Assembly (NCBI RefSeq): GCF_005938675.2
Contig: NZ_VCCH02000003.1
Location: forward strand, 1 to 64,000
Length of the DNA: 64,000 bases
Reading direction: 5' to 3'
Origin: Mycobacterium sp. KBS0706
Lineage (GTDB): Bacteria; Pseudomonadota; Alphaproteobacteria; DSM-16000; Inquilinaceae
Below are positions 27,072-35,710 of this stretch, in pieces (within the stretch, counting starts at the first letter, position 1; each line of letters opens with the position of its first letter). The translations under genes were made by a program, and so were the position numbers. Below the pieces are notes generated by a model. The model was given only the letters and a program-made list of their open reading frames with translations, had not been told where the DNA came from and did no database searches.

Positions 27072-28085
27072 ATGACAGACCCGGCCGACCTCTCCGCGCT
27101 CCGCTGCTGGATCGTCAGCGAAAGCAAGGCGGGCACCATCGCCCAATGCCGCGGCGTGGCCGAGAAGCTGGGCGTCGCGGCCGAGACCCGGCTGGTGCGG
27201 CGCCCCGATCCGGTGAAGGCCGGGCTGGCCCGGCGCCTGGACCGCCGCTGGACCCATATCCGCAACGTCCATCTGAACCGGATCCGGCCGCCCTGGCCGG
27301 ATCTTGCAATCTCCTGCGGCCGCCAGGCGGAGCCCGCCGTGATGGCGGCGACGCGCCGGTCCGGCGGTTCGATCTTCACCGTGCATCTGCAGATTCCGAC
27401 CGTCGGCTTCGACCGGTTCGACCTGTGCTTCGTCGGCCGGCACGACTGGCGGCCGGAGTTCGACGGCCGCGACGACGTGCTGCCGATGGTCGGCGCGCCG
27501 CATCGCGTCGACGCGGCGCTGGTGGCGGGCCATCGCGCGGCGGCGGAGCAGCGCTTCGGCACCTTGCCCGGCCGCCGGGCAGCAGTGATGATCGGCGGCC
27601 CCAACCCCGGCTACGCCTTCTCCCCCGGCCGCATCGACGCCCTGGTCGCCCAGCTGCGCGGGCTGCAGGCCAAGGGGTGGAGCCTGCTGGTCACGACCTC
27701 GCGCCGCTCCGACCCCATCGTGCTGCCGCGGCTGCAGCAGGCGCTGGCCGGCGACCGCGGCTTCGTCTGGGACCGCACCGGGGAGAATCCATACTTCCAG
27801 TACTTGGCGATCGCCGATGCCGTGCTGGTGACGGTGGATTCGATCACCATGACCTGCGAGGCGGCCTCGACCGGGACGCCGGTATTCTCGATCCCGCTGG
27901 ACGAGACGCCCGGCCCCTATCTCGGGAAGTTCCACCGCTTCCACCGCGACATGCAGGCGACGCTGGGGATGACCCGGCCCTTCACCGGCGTGATCGAGCC
28001 CTATGCTTATACGCCGCTGGACGAGGCCGGCCGCATCGCCGGCATCATCCGCGAACGGCTCGCCGCCCGGCAACAGGGACGCTGA
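27072..28085 (+). CDS. ELM1/GtrOC1-family protein (GT-B-like)
   Basis: A 337-aa protein resembling the bacterial relatives of mitochondrial fission factor ELM1: CWIVSESKAGTIAQCRGVAEKLG, DLAISCGRQAEPAVMAATRR, IFTVHLQIPTVGFDRFDLCFVGRHDW, VMIGGPNPGYAFS and ADAVLVTVDSITMTCEAASTGTPVFSIPL. The architecture is like GT-B sugar transferases; in bacteria the family lies in LPS and envelope loci. The start at 27072 was chosen because the frame upstream to 26865 overlaps the previous gene and shows no conserved sequence. Its stop abuts the stop of the convergent next gene. Confidence 0.8.
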   Translation: MTDPADLSALRCWIVSESKAGTIAQCRGVAEKLGVAAETRLVRRPDPVKAGLARRLDRRWTHIRNVHLNRIRPPWPDLAISCGRQAEPAVMAATRRSGGSIFTVHLQIPTVGFDRFDLCFVGRHDWRPEFDGRDDVLPMVGAPHRVDAALVAGHRAAAEQRFGTLPGRRAAVMIGGPNPGYAFSPGRIDALVAQLRGLQAKGWSLLVTTSRRSDPIVLPRLQQALAGDRGFVWDRTGENPYFQYLAIADAVLVTVDSITMTCEAASTGTPVFSIPLDETPGPYLGKFHRFHRDMQATLGMTRPFTGVIEPYAYTPLDEAGRIAGIIRERLAARQQGR

Positions 28086-28994
28086 TCAGCTCTTCCAGCG
28101 TGCCAGGCGGCGGCGCCAGCGCCGGCGCGCATGGTCCAGCTGCTCGCGCAGCGCCCCGCGCGGCGTCACCGCGGCCGGCAGGGTAAAGGGCTCGGCGATC
28201 GCCTGCGGCACCCGGTCGTGCGGCAGCTCCAAGAGCCGGGCGAAGGGCTCGCCGGTCGCGATCTCCTCCGGCGTCCACTGGCACCAGGCCAGGCGCTCGA
28301 ACACCGGCTCGCGCTCCGGATAGGCCGGGTGGTCGACATCGGTGCCGCGCCGGCACAGCTCGTGGCAGATCAGCGTCGGCCCGCAATAGAAGGCCGGCAC
28401 CCCGGCGATCAGACCCTTGATGGCCGCCGTGCTGGTCCATGTCACCGTGCACCAGGCGCCGCGCAGCTGATCCGCCAGCGGTACCGTTGTCTTGCGCGTC
28501 CGACGCACCACCGGGCGCTGCGTGGCCAGGGTCAGGCTGTAGTCCCAGCCTTCGGGCATGCGCCGGAAATCCTGGTCCGCCCCCTTCAGCTTCTGGCCGA
28601 TCACTAGCACATGGTCGCCGCCCTGGCCCCAATCCCGCATCGGCACTTCCCAGCTGCGCCACCGCTCCGGCCCGCCCTGCGGGAAGCGCCCCTCCCCGTT
28701 CCAGCCGTCCAGCGCCACCTGGAAGAGGCGCCGCGGGCCGATTGGCGACAACCAGCCATTCTCCATCACGATCGCGCGGCCGCCGACCGCCTTGATGGTG
28801 CGCAGCGCCGCCAGCCGGTCGGTGCCGAGGAAAGGCGACCAGCAGATCAGCACGTCGTCCGGCCCGGCGTCGCGGTCGGGCATGCCGATCGTGACCGGGC
28901 CGAGCCGACGCGCCCCGGCCGCCACCTCGTCATAGGGCTTGACGTTGGCCTGCCCGGGGGACGGCGGATCGCCGAGGACGATGAAGATGCGCAT
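28086..28994 (-). CDS. Uncharacterised surface-glycan locus protein, paralogue A
   Basis: A 302-aa protein not recognised as a named family. It is one of three paralogues in this locus (with 29013-29909 and 32562-33449). Shared blocks: VLICWSPF near residue 50, GGRAIVMENGWLSP, VALDGWNGEGRFP, VLVIGQK, CTVTWTSTAAIKGLIAGVPAFYCGP, then YPEREPVFERLAWCQWTPEEI and FARLLELPHD at the C-terminus. The TWTSTAAIKGL..G.PAF block is where GT-B capsule transferases have their donor-binding Ser and helix, so a GT-B-like glycan enzyme is plausible. It has no signal peptide or membrane helix. It is last in the minus-strand operon, 18 nt after paralogue B. Confidence 0.75.
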   Translation of the reverse strand: MRIFIVLGDPPSPGQANVKPYDEVAAGARRLGPVTIGMPDRDAGPDDVLICWSPFLGTDRLAALRTIKAVGGRAIVMENGWLSPIGPRRLFQVALDGWNGEGRFPQGGPERWRSWEVPMRDWGQGGDHVLVIGQKLKGADQDFRRMPEGWDYSLTLATQRPVVRRTRKTTVPLADQLRGAWCTVTWTSTAAIKGLIAGVPAFYCGPTLICHELCRRGTDVDHPAYPEREPVFERLAWCQWTPEEIATGEPFARLLELPHDRVPQAIAEPFTLPAAVTPRGALREQLDHARRRWRRRLARWKS

Positions 28995-29012
28995 GCGTCG
29001 CCTGCCCCGGCG

Positions 29013-29909
29013 TCAGGACATGCCGAGCCGGCGGCGGACCGGATGGTCCCCCGGCAGGCGGAGAGCCAGGTCGCGGACGCGGCCGAGCAGCGTGTAGCGC
29101 GGGCGGACCGCGGCCGGCTCGTCCAGCCGCACCGGAACGCCGTCATGCGGCAGGTCCAGCAGCCGCGCCAGCGGCTCCGCGGTCGCGATCTCCTCCGGCG
29201 TCCACTGGCACCAGGCGAGACGCTCGAATACCGGCTGGCGGTCGGGATAGATCGGCGCCTCGACGTCCAGGCCAGGCTTCGACAGCTCCGGGCACAGCGT
29301 GTTCGGGCCGCAATGGAAGGCCGGGATGCCGGCGACCAGCCCCTTGATCGCGGCTGTGCTGGTCCAGGTCACCGTGCACCAGGCGCCGCGCAGATCCTGC
29401 TCCAGCGGACGCGCCGCGCCGGGCATGCGGCGCAACACCGGCCGGCGGGTCTCCAGACGCAGACTCTGAGCCCAGCCCGAGGGCATCCGCCGGGCATCAG
29501 CGATCGACTGCGCCTTCTGGCCCAGGACCAGGACATGCCCACCCTGCCGCTGCCAGTCCTGCAGCGCCACGCCCCAGGCCGCCCAACGCGACGGCCCGCC
29601 ATCCGGGAACCGGCCGGTGCCGTTCCAGCCGTCGAGCGCGAACTGGAAGTATCGCGCACCGCCCGGCGGCGACAGCCAGCCATTTTCCAGGACCACGGCC
29701 CGGCCGCCCGCCGCGCGCACGTCGCGAACCGCCACCCAGCGCTTGGACAGCCGGAACGGCGACCAGGTGATCAGGACGTCCCCGGGCCCGAACCGCTCCG
29801 GCAGCTCGGCCGCGGTCGGGCCGAGGCGCTCGCAGGCGGCGATGCATTCGCGCCAGGGCTTGCGATCGCCCTGGGGCAGATAGACGAAGAAACGAAGCGT
29901 TGCTGCCAT
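29013..29909 (-). CDS. Uncharacterised surface-glycan locus protein, paralogue B
   Basis: A 298-aa protein, the closest relative of paralogue A: VLITWSPF, GGRAVVLENGWLSP, FALDGWNGTGRFP, VLVLGQK, the identical GAWCTVTWTSTAAIKGL segment and identical FERLAWCQWTPEEIAT. The start at 29909 (MAATLRFFVYLPQGDRKPW) begins the conserved N-terminal beta strand; the frame is open upstream to 30827 only because it shadows the next gene. The tandem A/B arrangement suggests a duplication followed by specialisation. Function unknown; a role in transferring a sugar or substituent to a surface polymer is inferred from neighbours. Confidence 0.75.
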   Translation of the reverse strand: MAATLRFFVYLPQGDRKPWRECIAACERLGPTAAELPERFGPGDVLITWSPFRLSKRWVAVRDVRAAGGRAVVLENGWLSPPGGARYFQFALDGWNGTGRFPDGGPSRWAAWGVALQDWQRQGGHVLVLGQKAQSIADARRMPSGWAQSLRLETRRPVLRRMPGAARPLEQDLRGAWCTVTWTSTAAIKGLVAGIPAFHCGPNTLCPELSKPGLDVEAPIYPDRQPVFERLAWCQWTPEEIATAEPLARLLDLPHDGVPVRLDEPAAVRPRYTLLGRVRDLALRLPGDHPVRRRLGMS

Positions 29910-29959
29910 ATTACGGATCGGTATCCGACAACTCGCCCCTCGGGGCAAGCCCGGGCCGC

Positions 29960-30931
29960 TCAGGTGCCGGGGCCGGTCGTGGGCTTGCGCCGGATCCCGA
30001 CGCCAGCCTGCTCGATCGCGGCCAGGATCAGCGCCCGGTGGATCTCGCTGTATTGCGGCCGGCGGGACGGAATCACATGGTCCTCGGAATCGCCGACATC
30101 GGGCCGCGGCATGCAGACCGGGGTTCCGGCCACCGGGATCAGCCCGGCCTGGCGGGCGACATCGGCGATGGCCGCGGCATAACCCTGGGACTCCCTGCAT
30201 TGCGGGTCCAGATAGGGGCCGCTGGCATAGAGGCAGGTCAGGGTCTGCTCGCGGCAGAAATCGCCGATCCGGCGCAGCGATGCGGCCGCGTCCTTGCGCA
30301 CCGCGCTGGGACCGTAGGTCCGGGGATAGAGCGGTCCGCCGAAGCGGGCCGGATTTTGCGGCACGTAGTCGAGCCGGGCGATGGCCGAATCGGTCGCCTC
30401 GCCGGTCGCCGCCGCCTGCAGCATCCCGGCCGGGATGTCCCAGGTCGCCAGCGAGGACAGCATCTCCCGCGGCGGCACATCGGCGAGATCGCCCAGCGTC
30501 TCGGCGGTGTAGAGCGCGCCGGGCCAGGACGGCTTGCGCCGCATCATGTCCAGCGTCTGCATCACCACGACGACGCGCGGCCGGGTCTCCCGCACCGCGC
30601 GCTTCAGCATGTTCAGCGTGCCCTCGAAGCCATAGGTGCCGACCAGCGGCACCGAGACGACCGAGAGGCCGAGCCGCCGGCTCCAGTCCCGTGCATCGAT
30701 GCCGTTGCCGAGCGAGCTGTCGCCGACCAGCAGGATGTCGACCTGCCGGGTGTCGTCGATCTTCTCGATCTGGTACCGCAGCAACTCGGATTCCCGCCAT
30801 TCCGACAGGCCGTTCTGCATGCCCCACAGCGACAGCGCGCAGATCGCGACCACCAGCGCCACGGCGGCCGCGACTCCGGTCAGCAGATAGCGGCGCGCGT
30901 CAGAAGCGGAAATAGATGAATTCGGAGACAT
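29960..30931 (-). CDS. Membrane-anchored SGNH/GDSL-like protein, MBOAT partner
   Basis: A 323-aa protein. It has one N-terminal membrane helix (YLLTGVAAAVALVVAICALSL) and a periplasmic domain beginning VDILLVGDSSLGNGIDA, which carries the GDS nucleophile block of SGNH hydrolases; a late HxxH-like EIHRALIL follows SEDHVIPSRRPQYS. Such proteins work with MBOAT acyltransferases (as AlgJ/AlgX or DltD do) to move an acetyl or acyl group onto a glycan outside the inner membrane. Its start overlaps the end of the MBOAT gene by 32 nt, which supports a functional pair. Confidence 0.72.
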   Translation of the reverse strand: MSPNSSISASDARRYLLTGVAAAVALVVAICALSLWGMQNGLSEWRESELLRYQIEKIDDTRQVDILLVGDSSLGNGIDARDWSRRLGLSVVSVPLVGTYGFEGTLNMLKRAVRETRPRVVVVMQTLDMMRRKPSWPGALYTAETLGDLADVPPREMLSSLATWDIPAGMLQAAATGEATDSAIARLDYVPQNPARFGGPLYPRTYGPSAVRKDAAASLRRIGDFCREQTLTCLYASGPYLDPQCRESQGYAAAIADVARQAGLIPVAGTPVCMPRPDVGDSEDHVIPSRRPQYSEIHRALILAAIEQAGVGIRRKPTTGPGT

Positions 30932-32438
30932 CGTTCAACTTGAGGATGCAGGCGGCGAGCAGGAGACCGATGGTGGCCGCGGCGACGGGGCTCGGCCGCC
31001 AGGCCGGGCCCAGGCGGCCGAGCGCCGGCGGCTCGATCCCGTCGGCGTAGCCGCGGGTGGGCAGGCCGACGCCGTAGCGCCGGAACAGCGTCTGGATATT
31101 GGGCAGGCACAGGCATGCCGCAAGGCCGGCCGTCCCCGCCGCCAGCGACAGCCAGACATTCCACGGCGCGCCGGGAAGCAGCGCGCCGAGGATCGCTTCC
31201 AGCGTCGTCGACGGGGCATAGTCCAGCGCCGCCGCATGCAGATCCCCGGCGACACCGAACAGCCCGGCATAGATCCGGCCGGCGGTGTCGAGGTCGGCGG
31301 CCCGGAACGGTACCCAGGCCAGGATCACCGTCGCGGTGGTCAGCAGCCAGGCCAGGGCGGCCGGCAACGGCACATGGAAGCGGCTGGCCCGCCACAGCTG
31401 GCAAACGACGATCAGCAGCCCGTGCAGCGCCCCCCACAGGATGAAGGTGAAGCCGGCGCCATGCCAGATGCCGCCCAGCAGCATGGTGACGAAGACATTG
31501 GCGTAGCGCCGTGCCGGGCCGTGCCGGTTGCCGCCCAGCGGGATGTAGAGATAGTCGCGCAGGAAGCGGGACAGGGTGATGTGCCAGCGCCGCCAGAACT
31601 CGACGATCGACAGTGACCGATAGGGCGAGGCGAAGTTGATCGGCATCTGGATGCCGAACATCCGGCCGAGGCCGATCGCCATGTCGGAATAGGCCGAGAA
31701 GTCGAAATAGATCTGCAGCGCATAGGCCACGGCCGCCGCCCAGGCGTCGAGCAGCCCGGGCTGCGCCCCCTGCGCCGCGGCGTTGAACACCGGCGAGGCG
31801 ATCAGGGCGAAGCTGTCGGCGACCAGCACCTTCTTGGCCAGGCCGATGGTGAAGATCGACAGGCCGATGGCCAGGTCGCCGAGCCGCGCCGTCCGGGCGC
31901 CGCTGGCGAATTGCGGGATCAGCTCGCGGTGATGGACGATCGGGCCGGCGATCAGATGCGGGAAGAAGACGACGAACAGCGCGTAGCGCGGCAGCGGCCA
32001 GGGCTCGCCCTCGCCGCGCGCGACATCGACGAGGTAGGCGATCTGCTGGAAGGTGTAGAACGAGATCCCGATCGGCAGGGCGATGTGGACCACCATCCCC
32101 GGCCAGCCGAAGGCGTCCGCCGCCATCTGGGTGACGAAGCTGGTGTATTTGAAGACGAACAGGAACAGCAGGTTGCCGGCCACGGCCAGCTGCATCCAGC
32201 GTCGCCCGCGCGGCGTCAGGCGGTGGCGGTGGATCACCCCGGCGAGCTGGTGATTGAGCGCGATCGCCGCGAGCAGCAGCAGCAGCTCGATCTGCGCGGA
32301 GAGTCCGTAGAACACCAGGGACGCCGCCAGGAGGATGCCGATCGCCCAGGAGATTCCGGCAAAGCGGCGCGCCACTGTCCACAGCGCGTAGGTCAGCGGC
32401 AGGAAGAGCAGGATGAAGGCGTAGGAGTTGAACAGCAT
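30900..32438 (-). CDS. MBOAT-family O-acyltransferase (AlgI/DltB-like)
   Basis: A 512-aa polytopic membrane protein with about ten to twelve helices. It begins MLFNSYAFILLFLPLTYALW, as AlgI-type proteins do, and contains YFDFSAYSDMAIGLGRMFG, FWRRWHITLSRFLRDYLYIPLGG and the catalytic-His block MLLGGIWHGAGFTFILWGALHG. It would pass acyl groups from cytoplasmic donors to a surface polymer or lipid-linked glycan. The gene overlaps the SGNH partner gene downstream and follows paralogue C by 123 nt in the same operon direction. Confidence 0.93.
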   Translation of the reverse strand: MLFNSYAFILLFLPLTYALWTVARRFAGISWAIGILLAASLVFYGLSAQIELLLLLAAIALNHQLAGVIHRHRLTPRGRRWMQLAVAGNLLFLFVFKYTSFVTQMAADAFGWPGMVVHIALPIGISFYTFQQIAYLVDVARGEGEPWPLPRYALFVVFFPHLIAGPIVHHRELIPQFASGARTARLGDLAIGLSIFTIGLAKKVLVADSFALIASPVFNAAAQGAQPGLLDAWAAAVAYALQIYFDFSAYSDMAIGLGRMFGIQMPINFASPYRSLSIVEFWRRWHITLSRFLRDYLYIPLGGNRHGPARRYANVFVTMLLGGIWHGAGFTFILWGALHGLLIVVCQLWRASRFHVPLPAALAWLLTTATVILAWVPFRAADLDTAGRIYAGLFGVAGDLHAAALDYAPSTTLEAILGALLPGAPWNVWLSLAAGTAGLAACLCLPNIQTLFRRYGVGLPTRGYADGIEPPALGRLGPAWRPSPVAAATIGLLLAACILKLNDVSEFIYFRF

Positions 32439-32561
32439 GGGCGGCGGGAGACCTCGGGCGGCCCGAGGTCATCCGCTCGGGCGGGCTGATAACGTGCAGA
32501 CCGGATGATTGATCCGCCGGCGCCGGCGGAGTCGCGAAGCTCCCCTACCCGATCAGGCCCC

Positions 32562-33449
32562 CTACCCGATCAGATGTTGCGTGATCCGGTCCAGCGGCTT
32601 GCGGCCGGCCACGGCGGCCCGCACCCGTCCGGCCATGGTCCAGGCCGAAGGGACCGGATCGGGATCGATCAGGATCTCGGGCCGGCCGTCATGCGGCAGC
32701 GACAGCAGCCGCGCGAAGGGCTCGCCGGACCGGATCTCCTCCTCCGTCCATTGCTGCCAGGCATAGCGTCGGAACACCGGCTCGCGCTCCGGATAGATCG
32801 GGTTGTCGACGTCGAGGCCGCGCCGCATCAGCTCGCCGCAATTGATGTGCGGCCCGCAGTAGAAGGCCGGGATGCCGCGGATCAGGGACTTGATCGCGAC
32901 CGTGCTGGTCCAGGTCAGCGTCGCGAAAGCCTCATCGAGCTGCCGGTCCAGCGGCGCCTCGGTGAAGCGAGTCCGCCGGACCACGCTGCGGCTGGTCCGG
33001 GGCGCGACGCTCTGCGCCCAGCCCGGCGGCATGGCGCGGGGGTCGAGATTGATGCCCTTCGGCCGCTGCTCCACCACCAGGATGGTCTCGCCGCCGCGGC
33101 GCCAGTCGCGCAGCGGCACGTTCCACGAGTCCCAGCGATTGCCGTCGCCGGCCGGGAAGTCGCCAGTGCCGTTCCAGCCATGCAGCGCGAGCTGGACGTA
33201 TTTCCGCCCCTGGATCGGCGACAGCCAGCCATTCTCGCCGATGATGGCCCGCCCGCCCGCCGCCCGGATCTGGCGATAGATGTCGCTGCGGAAGGTGCCG
33301 CGAAACGGGGCCCAGAGAATCGCGATGTCGTCCGGCTCGAACCGGGCCGGGGTGCTCATATGGACGGTGCCGAGGCGCCCCGCGCCTTCGGCCAGTGCCG
33401 ATCCGGGCTTGCCGATCGTCACACCCCAGAACACGAAGATCCTAACCAT
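32562..33449 (-). CDS. Uncharacterised surface-glycan locus protein, paralogue C
   Basis: A 295-aa protein, the most diverged of the three paralogues: IAILWAPF, GGRAIIGENGWLSP, LALHGWNGTGDFP, TLTWTSTVAIKSLIRGIPAFYCGP, NPIYPEREPVFRRYAWQQWTEEEI and FARLLSLPHDG. The start at 33449 (MVRIFVFWG) overlaps the stop of the upstream gene by 8 nt, suggesting translational coupling. It is separated from paralogues A and B by the MBOAT/SGNH pair, so the cluster is symmetric around the acylation genes. Biochemical role unknown. Confidence 0.75.
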   Translation of the reverse strand: MVRIFVFWGVTIGKPGSALAEGAGRLGTVHMSTPARFEPDDIAILWAPFRGTFRSDIYRQIRAAGGRAIIGENGWLSPIQGRKYVQLALHGWNGTGDFPAGDGNRWDSWNVPLRDWRRGGETILVVEQRPKGINLDPRAMPPGWAQSVAPRTSRSVVRRTRFTEAPLDRQLDEAFATLTWTSTVAIKSLIRGIPAFYCGPHINCGELMRRGLDVDNPIYPEREPVFRRYAWQQWTEEEIRSGEPFARLLSLPHDGRPEILIDPDPVPSAWTMAGRVRAAVAGRKPLDRITQHLIG

Positions 33450-34374
33450 GCGTGCCGTCGCCGCGAGCCTCGGCATAGATCGCATGGGGCTGTTCGAGAT
33501 CCAGAGCGTAGTTCGCCTCGAGCGCGGAGGTCGCGCGGGAGAAGGTCGGTCCCTCCTTCAACGCCCCCTTCGCCGACCAGATGAAACTGTCCTCGCCGAA
33601 CGCGACATCGACCAGGCCGGCCGGCATGTGCTGCCACCGGATCCGCGGCTTGAGCCGCCGGCGGATGACATAGAGATAGTAGATCACCGGCTGGTCGATA
33701 TGGTCGGTCGGCCCCATGAGCAGCGCCCGCCAGACGGCGCTCGCCAGCTTCTCGCAGAATCCCAGCGATTCCTTGGAATGGCTGACGCCGACGGCACCGG
33801 CCATGACCCGGCGCCAGACCCTGCGTTCGCCGAGGCGGAAGTGCAGCGTCACGTCGGCCCGTTCGATCATCCGGAAGACCTGGCCCAACGGCCGGCGGAC
33901 GATGCCGTCGATGTCGACGCACAGGATCGGCGCCTTGCAGGCCAGCAGCAGGTGATGCAGGACCAGGAACCGCGCCGCCGAGAAATAGACCGGCCTCGGC
34001 AGGGACAGCCGCCGGTAGGAATCGTCCTCCCATGTGAAGGACAGCCGCACATGGCACAGGGACCGGCGCATCCGGTCGATATGGTCGAGCGTTTCCTGGC
34101 AGGGACCGTACAGATGGATGTGGATGTGGATCGGCTCCGCCAGTTGTTCCGCGGACAACAAAAAGCTCGGCGCGAATTTCTTGTAATAGCCGTCATCACA
34201 GCCGCAAAACAGCACTCCCGGCGTCCCCATGTCCGGTGTGTTGCCGCGAATCCTCAAACGATAGTCCTTGACGGCGGCTCTCGCCCGCGATTCGGTCAAA
34301 TTCTCTAGAAGAACGGAGAAGGACAATCGTCTTAGAAACCATCGGGACAATCTCTTGAGTGAATGACCGCTCAT
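33442..34374 (-). CDS. Glycosyltransferase-like protein with DxD
   Basis: A 310-aa protein. After a basic N-terminus it shows VLFCGCDDGYYKKFAPSFLLSAEQ (sugar-nucleotide entry strand), then ILCVDIDGIVRRPLGQVF, containing a DxD-type metal motif, and later DQPVIYYLYV and FIWSAKG. The order matches GT8-like retaining transferases. Its stop codon overlaps the paralogue C start. The nearest upstream gene on the strand ends 260 nt away, so this may be the first gene of its transcript. Confidence 0.65.
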   Translation of the reverse strand: MSGHSLKRLSRWFLRRLSFSVLLENLTESRARAAVKDYRLRIRGNTPDMGTPGVLFCGCDDGYYKKFAPSFLLSAEQLAEPIHIHIHLYGPCQETLDHIDRMRRSLCHVRLSFTWEDDSYRRLSLPRPVYFSAARFLVLHHLLLACKAPILCVDIDGIVRRPLGQVFRMIERADVTLHFRLGERRVWRRVMAGAVGVSHSKESLGFCEKLASAVWRALLMGPTDHIDQPVIYYLYVIRRRLKPRIRWQHMPAGLVDVAFGEDSFIWSAKGALKEGPTFSRATSALEANYALDLEQPHAIYAEARGDGTHG

Positions 34375-34634
34375 GACGTATTGCCCGAAATCCTATGTCC
34401 TTTGACGCGGCGGCGATCGTCCGTCACCTCCCGCTGCTCATGCACCACTCACCGGCAGGTTAGCGGCACGAGAAATACCACACTGTGCCCGGCATCACAT
34501 CCGCTTTGCGGCTCTCCCGGCCCGCTGGTCCATCCATCGACGCATCATGTCACCGAACCACGGGCAAGATCATGGCACGGCCGTGAATTTATCGCGGCCC
34601 TGGCATCGACACGCGGTAGAGGACACCTCCCGGA
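34375..34634. other. Intergenic region within the glycan locus
   Basis: About 260 nt with no credible gene. It is less GC-rich than the genes on either side and presumably holds the promoter for the minus-strand cluster beginning with the gene at 34374. No clear terminator or operator was seen. Confidence 0.35.
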
Positions 34635-35534
34635 TCAGCCGGATTCGCGCCAATATGCCTCCTGCCGCTCCAGGACCAGATCGGCGACCCGGCTCCGGCC
34701 ATCCTCCTTTCGTCCGCCCTTGAGATGGTCCATGAACCGGCCGAGGCGGGAATTGATCAGCACATGCGGCACCTTGAGGCCCAGCCCGCCGGCGATGTCG
34801 TAGGATTTGTGGCCCCTGCGCTCGGTCTGCTTGCGGACGATGTCGAACAGGTAGGAGTCGTGGAACTCGTACTCGCGGAACATCTCGTCGCGGGTGTAGA
34901 GCCGCTCGAACTCCGCGAGCATCTCCCGCGTCGCTGGATGTCTCAGATTGTAGGCGACGAAGCCGCATTCGGAATGGATGCGGCGGCGCAGATAGCCGAC
35001 GAAGCAGTCGGCCGGGATGAATCCCTCGATCTCGTCCCAGCCGACATCGGCGAAGAACCGGGTGTCGGCATCGATCCAGATCAGCACATCGATATCCGCG
35101 GCCGCAGTGGCGTGGAAGATGGCGAAGCTCTTATGCGCGAACCGCACCGCATTCCAGCGATAGCCTTCCCCCCAGCGCTTCTCGCCGAGCTTGAAGCGCA
35201 GCTTCGCCAGATCATAGCTCAGCCGGAAGCGCGGGCGCCGGGTCAGCCCATGGGCCAGCGGATTATCGGCATGGCGGTGCTTGAACGCCGCCAGCTCCGG
35301 CGAGCTGTCGATCAGGTCGCGGACCACGACCCGGCCGCCGGACAGCTTGGGCGCGAAGCCTTCGCAATACAGCAGCAGCGGCACCTCGACCGGCCAATGC
35401 CGATCGAAGCTCTCGACCATGCGCCGGCCATAGGCTTCATATCCTGCGGCATTGCATGTCGTCACCACGGCGAACCTGCGCCCTCGTCCCCTGGCAGGCC
35501 GAACAGTCATGTCATGCGTTTCTTTTAAGAACAT
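34635..35534 (-). CDS. Glycosyltransferase-like protein (GT-A, DAD motif)
   Basis: A 299-aa protein: RFAVVTTCNAAGYEAYGRRMVESF at the N-terminus, VLIWIDADTRFFADVGWDEIEGF with the metal-binding DxD, and ECGFVAYNLRHPATREMLAEFERLY, as in some LPS transferases that read acceptor loops. The C-terminus NSRLGRFMDHLKGGRKEDGRS is basic. The starts MFLKETHD (35534) and MTVRPARG (35510) are both possible. Donor and acceptor unknown; it is part of the surface-glycan cluster. Confidence 0.7.
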   Translation of the reverse strand: MFLKETHDMTVRPARGRGRRFAVVTTCNAAGYEAYGRRMVESFDRHWPVEVPLLLYCEGFAPKLSGGRVVVRDLIDSSPELAAFKHRHADNPLAHGLTRRPRFRLSYDLAKLRFKLGEKRWGEGYRWNAVRFAHKSFAIFHATAAADIDVLIWIDADTRFFADVGWDEIEGFIPADCFVGYLRRRIHSECGFVAYNLRHPATREMLAEFERLYTRDEMFREYEFHDSYLFDIVRKQTERRGHKSYDIAGGLGLKVPHVLINSRLGRFMDHLKGGRKEDGRSRVADLVLERQEAYWRESG

Positions 35535-35710
35535 CCCGGTTCGGGCGTGAGCATAGTGACTTCCGCAACTACTCGCGACTCCAATTTCCGCGGTTTGAAC
35601 GGCCGTCTATATTGGTTGCGACACACTCGCAAGGCCGCGCGGCTGCGGATCCATCCCAGCGGAAAACCGTCCTATGGGCTGCATCGGCAGGCTCGTGCTC
35701 GCCGGCGCCT

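Noticed and set aside
29910..30827. N-terminal extension of paralogue B to 604 aa
   Set aside because: The extra 306 residues are the wrong frame of the SGNH gene; homology to paralogues A and C begins at 29909.
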